Source: Elioraea tepidiphila DSM 17972
Lineage (GTDB): Bacteria; Pseudomonadota; Alphaproteobacteria; Acetobacterales; Acetobacteraceae
NCBI RefSeq assembly: GCF_000378465.1
Contig: NZ_KB899921.1
Coordinates: forward strand, 1 to 64,000
Length of the DNA stretch: 64,000 nt
Direction of reading: 5' to 3'
Below the pieces are notes generated by a model, which did not search any database, was not told the origin of the DNA, and worked only from the letters and a program-made list of their open reading frames with translations. Of this stretch, positions 21,254-29,438 are shown piece by piece. Both the position numbers and the translations under genes were made by a program. Numbering within the stretch: position 1 is the first letter of the stretch; every line of letters starts with the position of its first letter.

Positions 21254-23903
21254 CGGGTGCCCGGCGCATCAGCGCCTTCTCGATCTCGACCACGCCGAAC
21301 ACCACGACCGCCGCGGCGAGGGCGAGCAGCCAGCCCAGGGCGTCGGGCGGGGCGACCGCGAACAGCGCCTGCAGGGGCGGCGTGAACAGGAAGAGGCCCT
21401 GGAGCACGACGATCAGGCCGATCGCGATCGGCACCGCGCGGTTGCCGGTCAGCGCATCGAGCGAGAGGCTGGAGCGGCGGAAGAAGCGGGCGTTGATCAG
21501 ATAGGCCGCCTGGCCCGCGATCAGCGCGGTGATGGCCGTGCCGCGCGCGACCTCGATCGGCGCCTCGGCGGCGTACTCGACCAGGAAGGCACCGATCGTC
21601 GCGGCGGTGAGCAGCCCGGAGACCAGGCCGATGCGCCAGAGCAGCAGCGCCGAGAGGATCGGTTCGTCCGGCATGCGCGGCGGGCGGGTCATCAGGTCGG
21701 GCTCGGCCGGCTCGAAGGCGAGCGCCAGCGCCAGCGTCACCGCGACCACGAGGTTCACCCACAGGATCTGCACCGGCGTCACCGGCAGCACCGACAGCCC
21801 GAGCAGCACGGCCGCCACCACGGTCATCGCCTGGCCGCCATTGGTCGGCAGGATGAACAACAGCGTCTTCTTGAGATTGTCGTACACCGTACGGCCCTCG
21901 CGCACGGCCGCGGCGATGGTGGCGAAGTTGTCGTCGGCGAGCACGATCTCGGCCGCCTCCTTCGCCGCCTCCGTGCCGGTCCGGCCCATCGCCACGCCGA
22001 TATCGGCGCGCTTCAGCGCCGGCGCGTCGTTCACGCCATCGCCCGTCATCGCGACCACGTGGCGGCGCGCCTGGAGCGCCTGCACGAGCCGCAGCTTGTG
22101 CGCCGGCGAGGTGCGCGCGTAGATGTGCACGCGATCTGCCGATTGGGCCAGCGCGCGATCGTCCATCGCGTCGAGCTCGGCCCCGGTGAGCGCGCCGTTC
22201 GAGACATCGAGTCCGATCTCGCGGCCGATCGCCAGCGCGGTGCCGGCGTGATCGCCCGTGATCATGGTGACCGCAATGCCGGCGCGGCGGCATTCCGCGA
22301 CCGCGGCGATCGCCTCCTCGCGCGCGGCATCGATCAGCGCCGCCACGCCCAGCAGTTGGAGGTCGCGGATGTCGTCGAACTCGAGGGTCACGTGGCCGTG
22401 TACGGTGGGACGGGACGCGACCGCGATCAGGCGGTAGCCGCGTTCCGCGAGCGCATCGAGCCGCGCGTGCCACGCCGCGTCGATATCCGTGCAGCGCGCG
22501 AGCAGCACCTCGGGAGCGCCCTTTACCGCGATCAGCCCATGGCCTTCGTGGTCGTGGTGCAGGGTGGCCATGAACTTGTGATCGGACTCGAACGGGATCG
22601 CGTCGGTGCGGCTCCAGCGGCGTCGAATCGCGGCGGCGTCGAGCCCGGCCTTCTCCGCGACGACCAGGAAGGCGCCGTCGGTCGGGGCCCCCTCGATCGT
22701 CCAGGCGCCCTTGTCGCGATGCAGCCGCGCATCGTTGCACAGCATGGCGGCGCGTAGCATCGCGGCCAGCGCGGGGTCGTCCTCGGCCCCGATCACTCGG
22801 CCGTCGCGCGTGATGTCGCCTTCCGGCACGTAGCCGACGCCGGCGACCTCGATCTCGCCGTCTTGCAGGGCGATCGCGCGCACCGAAAGCTCGTTGCGTG
22901 TCAGCGTGCCGGTCTTGTCGGTGCAGATGATGTCGACGCTGCCGAGCGCCTCCACCGCCGGCAGCCGGCGCACGATCGCGTTGCGCGCGGCCATCCGCCG
23001 CACGCCGAGGGCCAGGATCACGGTGATCACCGCCGGCAGGCCCTCGGGGATCGCGGCCACCGCGATGCCGACCGCGGCGAGGAACATCTCGTCCGCCGGC
23101 AGGCCGCGCAGCGCGTAGCCGAAGGCGAAGGTGGCGGCGGCGAGCAGCAGGATCGCCACGCTCAGCGCCCTGCCGAACTGCGAGATCGCGCGCAGGAGCG
23201 GCGTCTGGAGCTGTTCCACCTCGGCGAGCATGTCGGAGATGCGGCCGATCTCGGTGTTTGTTCCGGTCGCGGTGACGATGCCGCGTCCGTGCCCGGCGGC
23301 GACCACGGTGCCCGAGAAGGCCATTGAGCTTCGGTCGCCGAGGGCGGCGTGATCGTCCACGGGCTCCGGCGACTTCGCGACCGGCAGGCTCTCGCCGGTG
23401 AGGATCGCCTCCTGGATGCTGAGGCCGCGCGCGCTGATGATGCGCAGATCGGCGGGAACGCGGTCGCCCGGTTCGAGTACCACGAGATCGCCCGGCACGA
23501 TTTCGGCGGCATCGATGCCACGACGGTGGCCGTTGCGGATCACGGTCGCGCGCGGCGAGAGCATGCGCCGCACAGCGTCCATCGCCTGTTCAGCCTTGCC
23601 CTCCTGGATGAAGCCGACGATCGCGTTGATCACCACGACCGCGATGATCACGACGGTATCGACCCAGTGCTCCAGCAGCGCGGTGACGACGGCGGCGCCG
23701 AGCAGCACCTGCATCAGCACGTTCTGGAACTGCGCCACGAACCGACGCAGCGGCCCCGCGCGCGCGGGCTCGGGCAACCGGTTCGGGCCATGCTGCGCGA
23801 GGCGCGCCTTCACCTCGGCGTCATCGAGCCCCTGGGTCGAGGTGCCGAGCTGTGCGCAGACCTCCTCGGCCGGCAGGGCGTGCCAGTGCGGTGCCTTGGT
23901 CAT
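21210..23903 (-). CDS. P2-type cation-transporting ATPase
   Basis: The 897-residue inner-membrane pump has a SERCA-like layout: an N-terminal cation ATPase domain, the actuator TGES motif, VAAIPEGLPAVITVILALG in TM4, phosphorylation site DKTGTLTRNEL, KGAPEVLLARC, the hinge MTGDGVNDAPALKRADIG and a C-terminal bundle. The PEGLPA motif matches Ca2+ pumps. TM6 reads WVNLVVAVTLALALAFEP, without the TD pair that completes the SERCA calcium sites. The ion could be Ca2+, Mg2+ or another cation. The ATG at 23903 was chosen for MTKAPHWHALP. Confidence 0.9.
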   Translation of the reverse strand: MTKAPHWHALPAEEVCAQLGTSTQGLDDAEVKARLAQHGPNRLPEPARAGPLRRFVAQFQNVLMQVLLGAAVVTALLEHWVDTVVIIAVVVINAIVGFIQEGKAEQAMDAVRRMLSPRATVIRNGHRRGIDAAEIVPGDLVVLEPGDRVPADLRIISARGLSIQEAILTGESLPVAKSPEPVDDHAALGDRSSMAFSGTVVAAGHGRGIVTATGTNTEIGRISDMLAEVEQLQTPLLRAISQFGRALSVAILLLAAATFAFGYALRGLPADEMFLAAVGIAVAAIPEGLPAVITVILALGVRRMAARNAIVRRLPAVEALGSVDIICTDKTGTLTRNELSVRAIALQDGEIEVAGVGYVPEGDITRDGRVIGAEDDPALAAMLRAAMLCNDARLHRDKGAWTIEGAPTDGAFLVVAEKAGLDAAAIRRRWSRTDAIPFESDHKFMATLHHDHEGHGLIAVKGAPEVLLARCTDIDAAWHARLDALAERGYRLIAVASRPTVHGHVTLEFDDIRDLQLLGVAALIDAAREEAIAAVAECRRAGIAVTMITGDHAGTALAIGREIGLDVSNGALTGAELDAMDDRALAQSADRVHIYARTSPAHKLRLVQALQARRHVVAMTGDGVNDAPALKRADIGVAMGRTGTEAAKEAAEIVLADDNFATIAAAVREGRTVYDNLKKTLLFILPTNGGQAMTVVAAVLLGLSVLPVTPVQILWVNLVVAVTLALALAFEPAEPDLMTRPPRMPDEPILSALLLWRIGLVSGLLTAATIGAFLVEYAAEAPIEVARGTAITALIAGQAAYLINARFFRRSSLSLDALTGNRAVPIAIGLIVVLQGLFLFTPPLQALFAVAPPDALGWLLALAAAVVVFGVVEIEKALMRRAPATPSGRHPREAECP

Positions 23904-23991
23904 GGTCAAGGTGTGTCCGCAGCCGATGCCGAAGGTCAAGGGATGGGAGGTCTGGGGCAGAGGGCTCCATGTCGACCGAGCGCCCAAGGAA

Positions 23992-24675
23992 CTATGCGTG
24001 CGCACCCTCGATGATGTGCCCGTCCTCCATGGCAATGATCCGGTCGGCGATGTCGTGGATGCGCGGATCGTGCGTGACGATGAACACCGTACGGCGCTGC
24101 TCCTTCGCCAGCCGTTGCAGCAGCTCCATGGTCTCGTGCCCGGTGCGTGCGTCCAGCGCCGCGGTCGGCTCGTCGGCGAGGATCAGGCCAGGCTCGTTTG
24201 CGAGCGCGCGCGCGATCGCCACACGCTGGCGCTGTCCGCCCGACAGCGTGGCCGGATAGGCGCGCGCCTTCTCGCCGATCCCGACCGCGTCGAGCATCGC
24301 GTCCGCGCGCATGAGCCGCGCGGCCTCGCTCAGGCGCGCATCGACCTCCAGCGCCATCGCCACGTTCTGCCGCGCGGTGAGAAATCCGAGCAGGTTGTGG
24401 TGCTGGAAAATGAACCCGACGCGCCGGCGCACCGCCACGCGCGTTGCCTCGTCGGCGCCGGCAAGCTCCGTGCCGAGCACCACGCACGATCCCTCCTGCA
24501 CCGCGCGCAGCCCGCCGATCAGGGTGAGCAGCGTGGTCTTGCCCGATCCCGACGGTCCGGTCAGCAGCACCACCTCGCCCGCCGCGACACCGAGATCGAG
24601 CCCGTGGAGCACGGGCTTGGCCGTCTCGCCGTCACCGAAACGGTGCGTCAGTCCACTGATCCGCACCGCATCCAT
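23992..24675 (-). CDS. devA: DevA-family ABC transporter ATP-binding protein
   Basis: The 227-residue ATPase is of the MacB/LolD/DevA type. Walker A GPSGSGKTTLL, Q-loop FIFQHHNLL, signature LSGGQRQRVAIARAL and Walker B LILADEPTAALD are all intact. It powers the DevC permease encoded directly upstream; stop and start are adjacent (devC ends at 24675). It is the last gene of the tetR-devB-devC-devA operon. Exported substrate unknown; in cyanobacteria DevBCA exports glycolipids. Confidence 0.9.
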   Translation of the reverse strand: MDAVRISGLTHRFGDGETAKPVLHGLDLGVAAGEVVLLTGPSGSGKTTLLTLIGGLRAVQEGSCVVLGTELAGADEATRVAVRRRVGFIFQHHNLLGFLTARQNVAMALEVDARLSEAARLMRADAMLDAVGIGEKARAYPATLSGGQRQRVAIARALANEPGLILADEPTAALDARTGHETMELLQRLAKEQRRTVFIVTHDPRIHDIADRIIAMEDGHIIEGAHA

Positions 24676-25952
24676 CAGAACATGTCCGCCGGATTGGCGT
24701 CCTTGAGCTTGCGGATCGCGAGCAGCCCCGAGATCACGCACATGCCGAAGATCAGCGCGAACACGCCGATGCTCTTCTCGACCGTCATCGTCAGAGGGAT
24801 GAAGATCTGCGCCGAGGCGAGCTCGTACAGCCCGAGCCCGAGGATCCAGCCGGGAATGTAACCCAGAACGGCCAGGATCAGCGCCTCGCCCATCACCACA
24901 CGCACGAGATAGCCGTTCGTGTAGCCCATCGCCTTCAGCGTCGCGTACTCGCCGATGTGGCGCGAGATGTCGCTGAACAGGATCTGGTAGACGATCACGC
25001 AGCCGACGATCAGCCCGATCACCACGCCGAGGCCGAAGATGAACCCCACCGGCGCGGTATTCGCCCAGTAGTTCTTCTCGAACGCGATGAGCCCGGGCTT
25101 GGTGAGCACCATCACGTCGTCCGGCAGGATGCGGCGGAGCGCCGCCTGCGCTGCCGCGGCGTCCGCGCCGGCGCGCAGCACGATCGCGCCCACATTGACC
25201 TGCGCCGGCGAGTGGTTCGGCACGAAGCGCCAGAAATTCGCCTCCGAGGTCAGCGCGTTGCCCTCCGAGCCGAAGGTGGCGCCGATCTCGAACAGCCCCG
25301 CCACCTCGGCGCGACGGTTGCCGAGCTCGCTCACCACCGGCCCCACCGCGAGCCAGGACGGGACGGCGCCGAACTCGGGTTTCGCCCGGGCATCGAACAG
25401 GATCACGTCCGGCTTCGTGATCGCCGCGAGCCCGTCCGCCGTCAGGCCTGGGAAACCGACCACGCCCGAGGTCGGATCGACCCCGAACAGCAGCAGCGTG
25501 CGCTTCAGGCTGGTCTCGGGGTTTCGCCAGACGACATTCTGCACATAGATCGGCGCGACCCGCTCGACTTCCGGCAGCGCCAGCGCCTGTGCCAGACGGG
25601 CGCGCGGGAAGGGTGTGGAACGCCAGAGCGCCTCGGTCGTGCTGTGCATCAGGAACAGATCGGCGTTCAGCGACTTCTGGATCTGCACCGCACTCTCGAA
25701 CAGCGCCGTCATGAAGCCGAGCTGCATGAAGATCAGCAGGCAGGCGAACACGACGCCGGAGATCGCGGCCGCGAGGCGGGACTTCTCGTGGCGCAACTGC
25801 CGCCAGGCCAGGCGGAAAGCCAGGAAAACCGAGAGGGCGCCGCCCCCCGACGGGTCCCATCGCGGCTTGCCGCGATGGGGGCCCGGACCCCCGGCAAGGG
25901 CCATTGCCGGGTTCCCGTCGCGCCTGCGCGATGGGAGGCCCGGTCCTTGCAT
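24675..25952 (-). CDS. devC: DevC-family ABC transporter permease
   Basis: The permease core starts at about residue 37, FLAFRLAWRQLRHEKSRLAA, matching the DevC N-terminus. Four membrane segments follow in FtsX/MacB fashion: one near the start and three at the C-terminus (IFGLGVVIGLIVGCVIVYQI, VVMGEALILAVLGYIPGWIL, IGVFALIFGMCVISGLLAI). The ATG at 25952 has GAGGTGGG upstream, giving 425 residues; an ATG at 25904 would give 409. The first ~36 residues are encoded by GC hairpin repeats and are probably not conserved. Confidence 0.85.
   Translation of the reverse strand: MQGPGLPSRRRDGNPAMALAGGPGPHRGKPRWDPSGGGALSVFLAFRLAWRQLRHEKSRLAAAISGVVFACLLIFMQLGFMTALFESAVQIQKSLNADLFLMHSTTEALWRSTPFPRARLAQALALPEVERVAPIYVQNVVWRNPETSLKRTLLLFGVDPTSGVVGFPGLTADGLAAITKPDVILFDARAKPEFGAVPSWLAVGPVVSELGNRRAEVAGLFEIGATFGSEGNALTSEANFWRFVPNHSPAQVNVGAIVLRAGADAAAAQAALRRILPDDVMVLTKPGLIAFEKNYWANTAPVGFIFGLGVVIGLIVGCVIVYQILFSDISRHIGEYATLKAMGYTNGYLVRVVMGEALILAVLGYIPGWILGLGLYELASAQIFIPLTMTVEKSIGVFALIFGMCVISGLLAIRKLKDANPADMF
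25856..25935. repeat. Tandem palindromic hairpin repeats at the devB-devC junction
   Basis: Three perfect or near-perfect hairpins lie in a row. Arms 25856-25865/25870-25879 have a CTTG loop. Arms 25891-25897/25904-25910 have a GGGCCA loop. Arms 25914-25923/25926-25935 have one G-T wobble. The first and third are copies of each other and each is followed by a GGCCCGG(A/T)CC tract. They lie inside the 5' end of the predicted devC reading frame. Confidence 0.8.
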
Positions 25953-25966
25953 CCCATCAACCCACC

Positions 25967-27001
25967 TCACGGCTGGATCGACACCTGGACCTGCATGTTG
26001 GTGCGCCGGCGCAGCACGTCGTTGGCCGCCGGGTCCAACCGCAGGCGCACCTCCACCACGCGGCTGTCGATGCTCGCCACCGGGTCGGGACTCAGCACCG
26101 ACTGGCGACCGACACGCCAGCCGACATCCACGACCCGTGCCGCCAGCACCCGATCGGACCCGGGGACGACCACCTGCGCCGCCGCACCCTCGCGCACCCG
26201 TGGCAGATCCGTCTCGTACACCTCGGCGACCACATCCAGCGCCGAGAGGTCCGCGAGCTCGAGCAACCCGTCCTCCGGCACGCGCTCGCCCGGCCGCGCA
26301 TGCAGCTTCAACACCGTGCCCGCGATCGGCGCGACGATCCGCGCCAGATCGCGCGCGGCCCGCGCCTCCGCCACCGCCGCGCGCGAGGCGGCGACCTCGG
26401 CCTCCGCCACCGCGACATCCTCCGCGCGCGGGCTCAGCAGCGCCGCGAGCTCGGCCTCGGCGCGCGTGCGCTCGGCTGTCGCCTGCGCCGCGGCGAAGCG
26501 CGTGCGGTCCCATGTCGCCTGGTTGCCGGCCGCCGTGCGCAGCAACTGCTCGGCACGGCGCGCCTCGCGCACGGCACTCTGCTCCGCCGCCTCCGCCGCC
26601 GCGACCCGCGCCCGTGCCGCCGCGATCTCGGTGTCGCGACCGGCGGCCTTCAACCGCGCAAGCCGCGCTTCGGCCAAGGCGAGCGACGCCTCGGCCTGCG
26701 CCAGCGCCGCCTGCTTGCGCGGCAGATCGTGCATCTCGGCCAGCACCTGGCCGGCCGCGACCTCCTCGCCCTCGGCCACCAGCAGCCGCGCGACGCGCGC
26801 GCCCTCGGGCCCGCTGCCGTGCGACACCCGCAGCACCCGGCTCGCCGGCTCCACCCGTCCGAGCGCGCCGACGCCGAGCCGCGCCGCGTCGGCCGCCGCC
26901 GCGACCGGCGCGCGCGACGGCACCATCTCGCGCATCGTCAGCAACGCCACCGCGGGCACGATCGCCAGTGCGGCGACCGCGGTCACGAGGATCCGCTTCA
27001 T
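25967..27001 (-). CDS. devB: DevB/HlyD-family periplasmic adaptor protein
   Basis: The 344-residue membrane-fusion protein has one N-terminal membrane anchor (ILVTAVAALAIVPAVALL) and a lipoyl half ARVARLLVAEGEEVAAGQVL. A long Ala/Glu/Arg-rich coiled-coil hairpin spans residues ~100-210, followed by the second lipoyl half IVAPIAGTVLKLHARPGERV and a beta-barrel domain. It links the DevCA pump to an outer-membrane channel. It overlaps tetR by four bases (ATGA), showing a coupled operon. Confidence 0.9.
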   Translation of the reverse strand: MKRILVTAVAALAIVPAVALLTMREMVPSRAPVAAAADAARLGVGALGRVEPASRVLRVSHGSGPEGARVARLLVAEGEEVAAGQVLAEMHDLPRKQAALAQAEASLALAEARLARLKAAGRDTEIAAARARVAAAEAAEQSAVREARRAEQLLRTAAGNQATWDRTRFAAAQATAERTRAEAELAALLSPRAEDVAVAEAEVAASRAAVAEARAARDLARIVAPIAGTVLKLHARPGERVPEDGLLELADLSALDVVAEVYETDLPRVREGAAAQVVVPGSDRVLAARVVDVGWRVGRQSVLSPDPVASIDSRVVEVRLRLDPAANDVLRRRTNMQVQVSIQP

Positions 27002-27549
27002 GGCCCGGCGAGCGCGCGCATCACGCGCTCCATCGCCGCCGCCTGCTCCGGCGTCGGCGTCCAGAGTCCGAACACCTTGGCGAGGAACAGCCCGTCCGCC
27101 GCCGCCATCACCACGTGCGCATGGCCCGGCGGCAAGCCATCATCCTCCACCTGCGCGCGGATGCGCGCGTGCTCGATACGGATCGGGTCGATCAGCTTCG
27201 GATCGTGCGCATGCGCCGACAGCAGGGCGGCGGCGATGCGCAGGTCGCGCTCCGCGCGCTCGGGCGCGCTGTGCAGCGCCCAGGCGACCACGCCGCGCGT
27301 GTGCCGGCCGGGGCCGGGCGGCTGGGCCGCCACCACCGCATCGAAGATCGCGCGCATCTCGGCGGCCATGCGCTCCACCAGCCCGGCGAGCAGCGCCTCC
27401 TTGGAGCGGAAGTGATGCAGCAGGCCGCCCTTGCTCACCCCCGCCTCGGCGGCCACCGCGTCGAGCGACAGGGCGGAGACGCCACGCGCGGCCACCACTG
27501 TCTCGGCGGCGTCCAGCAGCCGATCGCGGGTATCGGGAGTCTTCAGCAT
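26998..27549 (-). CDS. TetR-family regulator of the devBCA operon
   Basis: The 183-residue protein has an N-terminal helix-turn-helix: TRDRLLDAAETVVAARGV and LDAVAAEAGVSKGGLLHHF, then FRSKEALLAGLVERM. The C-terminal domain is a ligand-binding bundle. The ATG at 27549 (MLKTPDTRD) is chosen because the predicted -10 box covers the upstream ATG at 27564. The mRNA would then be nearly leaderless, with no ribosome-binding site. Two identical palindromes frame its promoter, so autorepression of tetR-devBCA is likely. Confidence 0.88.
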   Translation of the reverse strand: MLKTPDTRDRLLDAAETVVAARGVSALSLDAVAAEAGVSKGGLLHHFRSKEALLAGLVERMAAEMRAIFDAVVAAQPPGPGRHTRGVVAWALHSAPERAERDLRIAAALLSAHAHDPKLIDPIRIEHARIRAQVEDDGLPPGHAHVVMAAADGLFLAKVFGLWTPTPEQAAAMERVMRALAGP

Positions 27550-27559
27550 GATGCGACGC

Positions 27560-27602
27560 AGCATACCGTCCGGACGGTCGGAGTGCAAACCGTCCGGACG
27601 GT
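27560..27602 (-). promoter_or_regulatory. tetR promoter with two identical operator palindromes
   Basis: ACCGTCCGGACGGT occurs twice, at 27565-27578 and 27589-27602, 24 bases apart. On the minus strand a -35 box TTGCAC (27583-27588) and a -10 box TATGCT (27560-27565) have a 17-base spacer. One palindrome fills the spacer and the other abuts the -35 box upstream. This is typical TetR repression geometry. Confidence 0.8.
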
Positions 27603-27622
27603 CGGGCCGCATCACATCGCGG

Positions 27623-27952
27623 TCACATCCCGGGCAGCGGCGTCCAGTGCGCGGCCGGCCGGATGATCCGGTTCTCCATGTGCACCAGATAGCCGGCCTC
27701 GGCCGCGCGCTTCAGATAGGCCTGCCACGCCGGGTCCGCCGCCATCGCCGACCGCTTCGCCTCGCGATCGGCCTGGCTGTCGTAGGCCCACATGTGCACC
27801 ACCTGATTGAGCTGCCCCTCGACGGTGACGTACCAGCCCACGCAGCGGCCGAGATACTTCTGCTGCAACGGCCAGGCGTGCTCGCGGTAGAGGGCGACGA
27901 AGGCATCGAGGTGGTTGGGCCTGCAGGTATAGATGCGCAGATCGACGATCAC
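27623..27952 (-). CDS. NIPSNAP family protein
   Basis: The 109-residue ferredoxin-like dimeric alpha/beta barrel protein is of the NIPSNAP type. VDLRIYTCRPNHLDAFVALY, VGWYVTVEGQLNQVVHMWAYDS and ADREAKRSAMAADPAW match the family. The start is GTG with AGAAGGG eight bases upstream. Molecular role unknown. It stands alone, divergent from the DUF2272 gene. Confidence 0.85.
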   Translation of the reverse strand: MIVDLRIYTCRPNHLDAFVALYREHAWPLQQKYLGRCVGWYVTVEGQLNQVVHMWAYDSQADREAKRSAMAADPAWQAYLKRAAEAGYLVHMENRIIRPAAHWTPLPGM

Positions 27953-28048
27953 GGCGTTTCCCTTCTGTGGAGGTGAGCGGATGGCCGCAGGGGTGCAACC
28001 GCGATGCAGCCTAGACGAGCCGAGCGCGCAGCGTCAGGCGGGCCGGTG

Positions 28049-28678
28049 ATGAACACGGTTGCGGAACGGCTCGCCGCCTGGGCGGAAGGGGAGGAGGCGC
28101 GCTTTCTCGCCCGGCTCGAGGACGAGGAGCCGTGCAACGGATGGATCGGCGAGTACTGGCGCATCGTCGGCGATGCCGCCGACCGTCCGCACTACCGCCA
28201 CGTGGACGGCCGCACGATCGATGCCAACGGCGACCGCTGGGCGTGGAGCGCGGCCTTCATCGGCGCAGGGGTGTGGGCCGCGACCCGCGGTGCGGACTGG
28301 TTCGCCTACTGCGAGTGGCACTCGACCTATGTGCGCGATGCGATCCGGCGCGCGGGCGCGGGCGGGGACCAGCCCTATCGCGCCTATCCGATCGATGCGG
28401 TGCCGGTCCGGCGCGGCGATGTCGTCGTGCAGTGGCGCACGGGCATCGGCGATGGCGCGCCCGACCGCCCGGTGACGTGGGAGACCGCCCCGCGCATCGA
28501 TCCGTTCACTAGCCATGGCGACATCGTCGTGCGCGCGGCTGACGGTGTCGCCGAGATCGTCGGCGGCAACCTCGCCGACACGGTGCAGCGCCGGCGCCTT
28601 ATTCTCGCGTCCGACGGCCATCTGCGCGACGCCGCGCAGGTGCGCGGTCACTGGTTCGCGCTGATCCGGTTCGCCTGA
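28049..28678 (+). CDS. DUF2272 domain protein
   Basis: This 209-residue protein is of unknown function. The central WAWSAAFIGAGVWAA followed by CEWHSTYVRDAIRRA resembles DUF2272, an NlpC/P60-like fold in which WSAAFI precedes a conserved His. It has RRGDVVVQWR and SHGDIVV segments like the GD-rich strands of such proteases. No signal peptide is evident. The ATG at 28049 was chosen; the preceding GTG is also possible. A peptidoglycan-related role is only a guess. Confidence 0.65.
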   Translation: MNTVAERLAAWAEGEEARFLARLEDEEPCNGWIGEYWRIVGDAADRPHYRHVDGRTIDANGDRWAWSAAFIGAGVWAATRGADWFAYCEWHSTYVRDAIRRAGAGGDQPYRAYPIDAVPVRRGDVVVQWRTGIGDGAPDRPVTWETAPRIDPFTSHGDIVVRAADGVAEIVGGNLADTVQRRRLILASDGHLRDAAQVRGHWFALIRFA

Positions 28679-28703
28679 CGCCGGTCGCCAGGCGCGCGCT
28701 TCA

Positions 28704-29438
28704 TCACGTCAGCATCTGTCCGCCATCGACGGCGATGGTCTGCCCGGTCACCCAGCGCGCAGCGGGCGAAACGAGGAACAGCACCACCTCGGCCACCTCC
28801 TCGGGCGTGCCGAGCCGGCCGAACGGGATGCCGGCCAGGATGCGCGCGTAGAGTGGATCACCGGCGAGCCGCCGCCGCTCCCATGACCCGCCCGGGAACT
28901 CGATCGAGCCCGGCGCGACGCAGTTCACCCGGATGTTCCGCTTCGCGAGCGCCGCCGCCTGGCTCGTCGTGTAGTGGACGAGCGCGGCCTTCACCGCGCC
29001 GTAAGGGGGCGTGCGCGGGCTCGGCTGCAGCCCCGAGATCGACGAGACATGCACGATCGAGCCGCCACCCGCCTCGGCGATGTGCGGGATCGCGGCGTGG
29101 CTCGCGCGCACCGAGGCCATGACGTCCACCGCGAGACTTGCCGCCCAGCCGGCCTCGTCATCGGTCGCGCCGAAGCCGGAGGCGTTGTTCACCAGGATCT
29201 CGAGCCCGCCGAGTGCGGCGGCCGCATCCTCGATGTAGCGCCGGACGGCATCGCCATCGGCGAGGTCGCACACCGCGCCGTGCGCGGCGAAGGCATCGCG
29301 CGCCGCCGCCACGCCATCGGCACCGCGCGCGCACACCGAGACGCGCGCGCCTGCCCGCGTGAGTGCCTCGGCGATCGCCCGGCCGATGCCGCGCGTCCCG
29401 CCGGTGACGATCGCGCGTTTGCCCGCCAGCGCCGTCAC
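28704..29438 (-). CDS. Short-chain dehydrogenase/reductase
   Basis: The 244-residue SDR has a cofactor loop TGGTRGIGRAIAEAL and NNASG. The catalytic Ser is in VHVSSISG and the YxxxK in YGAVKAAL, with the typical C-terminal VTGQTIAVDGGQML. The GTG start overlaps the stop of the upstream tctC3 gene by four bases (GTGA), so the two are coupled. Substrate unknown; the pairing suggests it acts on the compound bound by TctC3. Confidence 0.85.
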   Translation of the reverse strand: MTALAGKRAIVTGGTRGIGRAIAEALTRAGARVSVCARGADGVAAARDAFAAHGAVCDLADGDAVRRYIEDAAAALGGLEILVNNASGFGATDDEAGWAASLAVDVMASVRASHAAIPHIAEAGGGSIVHVSSISGLQPSPRTPPYGAVKAALVHYTTSQAAALAKRNIRVNCVAPGSIEFPGGSWERRRLAGDPLYARILAGIPFGRLGTPEEVAEVVLFLVSPAARWVTGQTIAVDGGQMLT

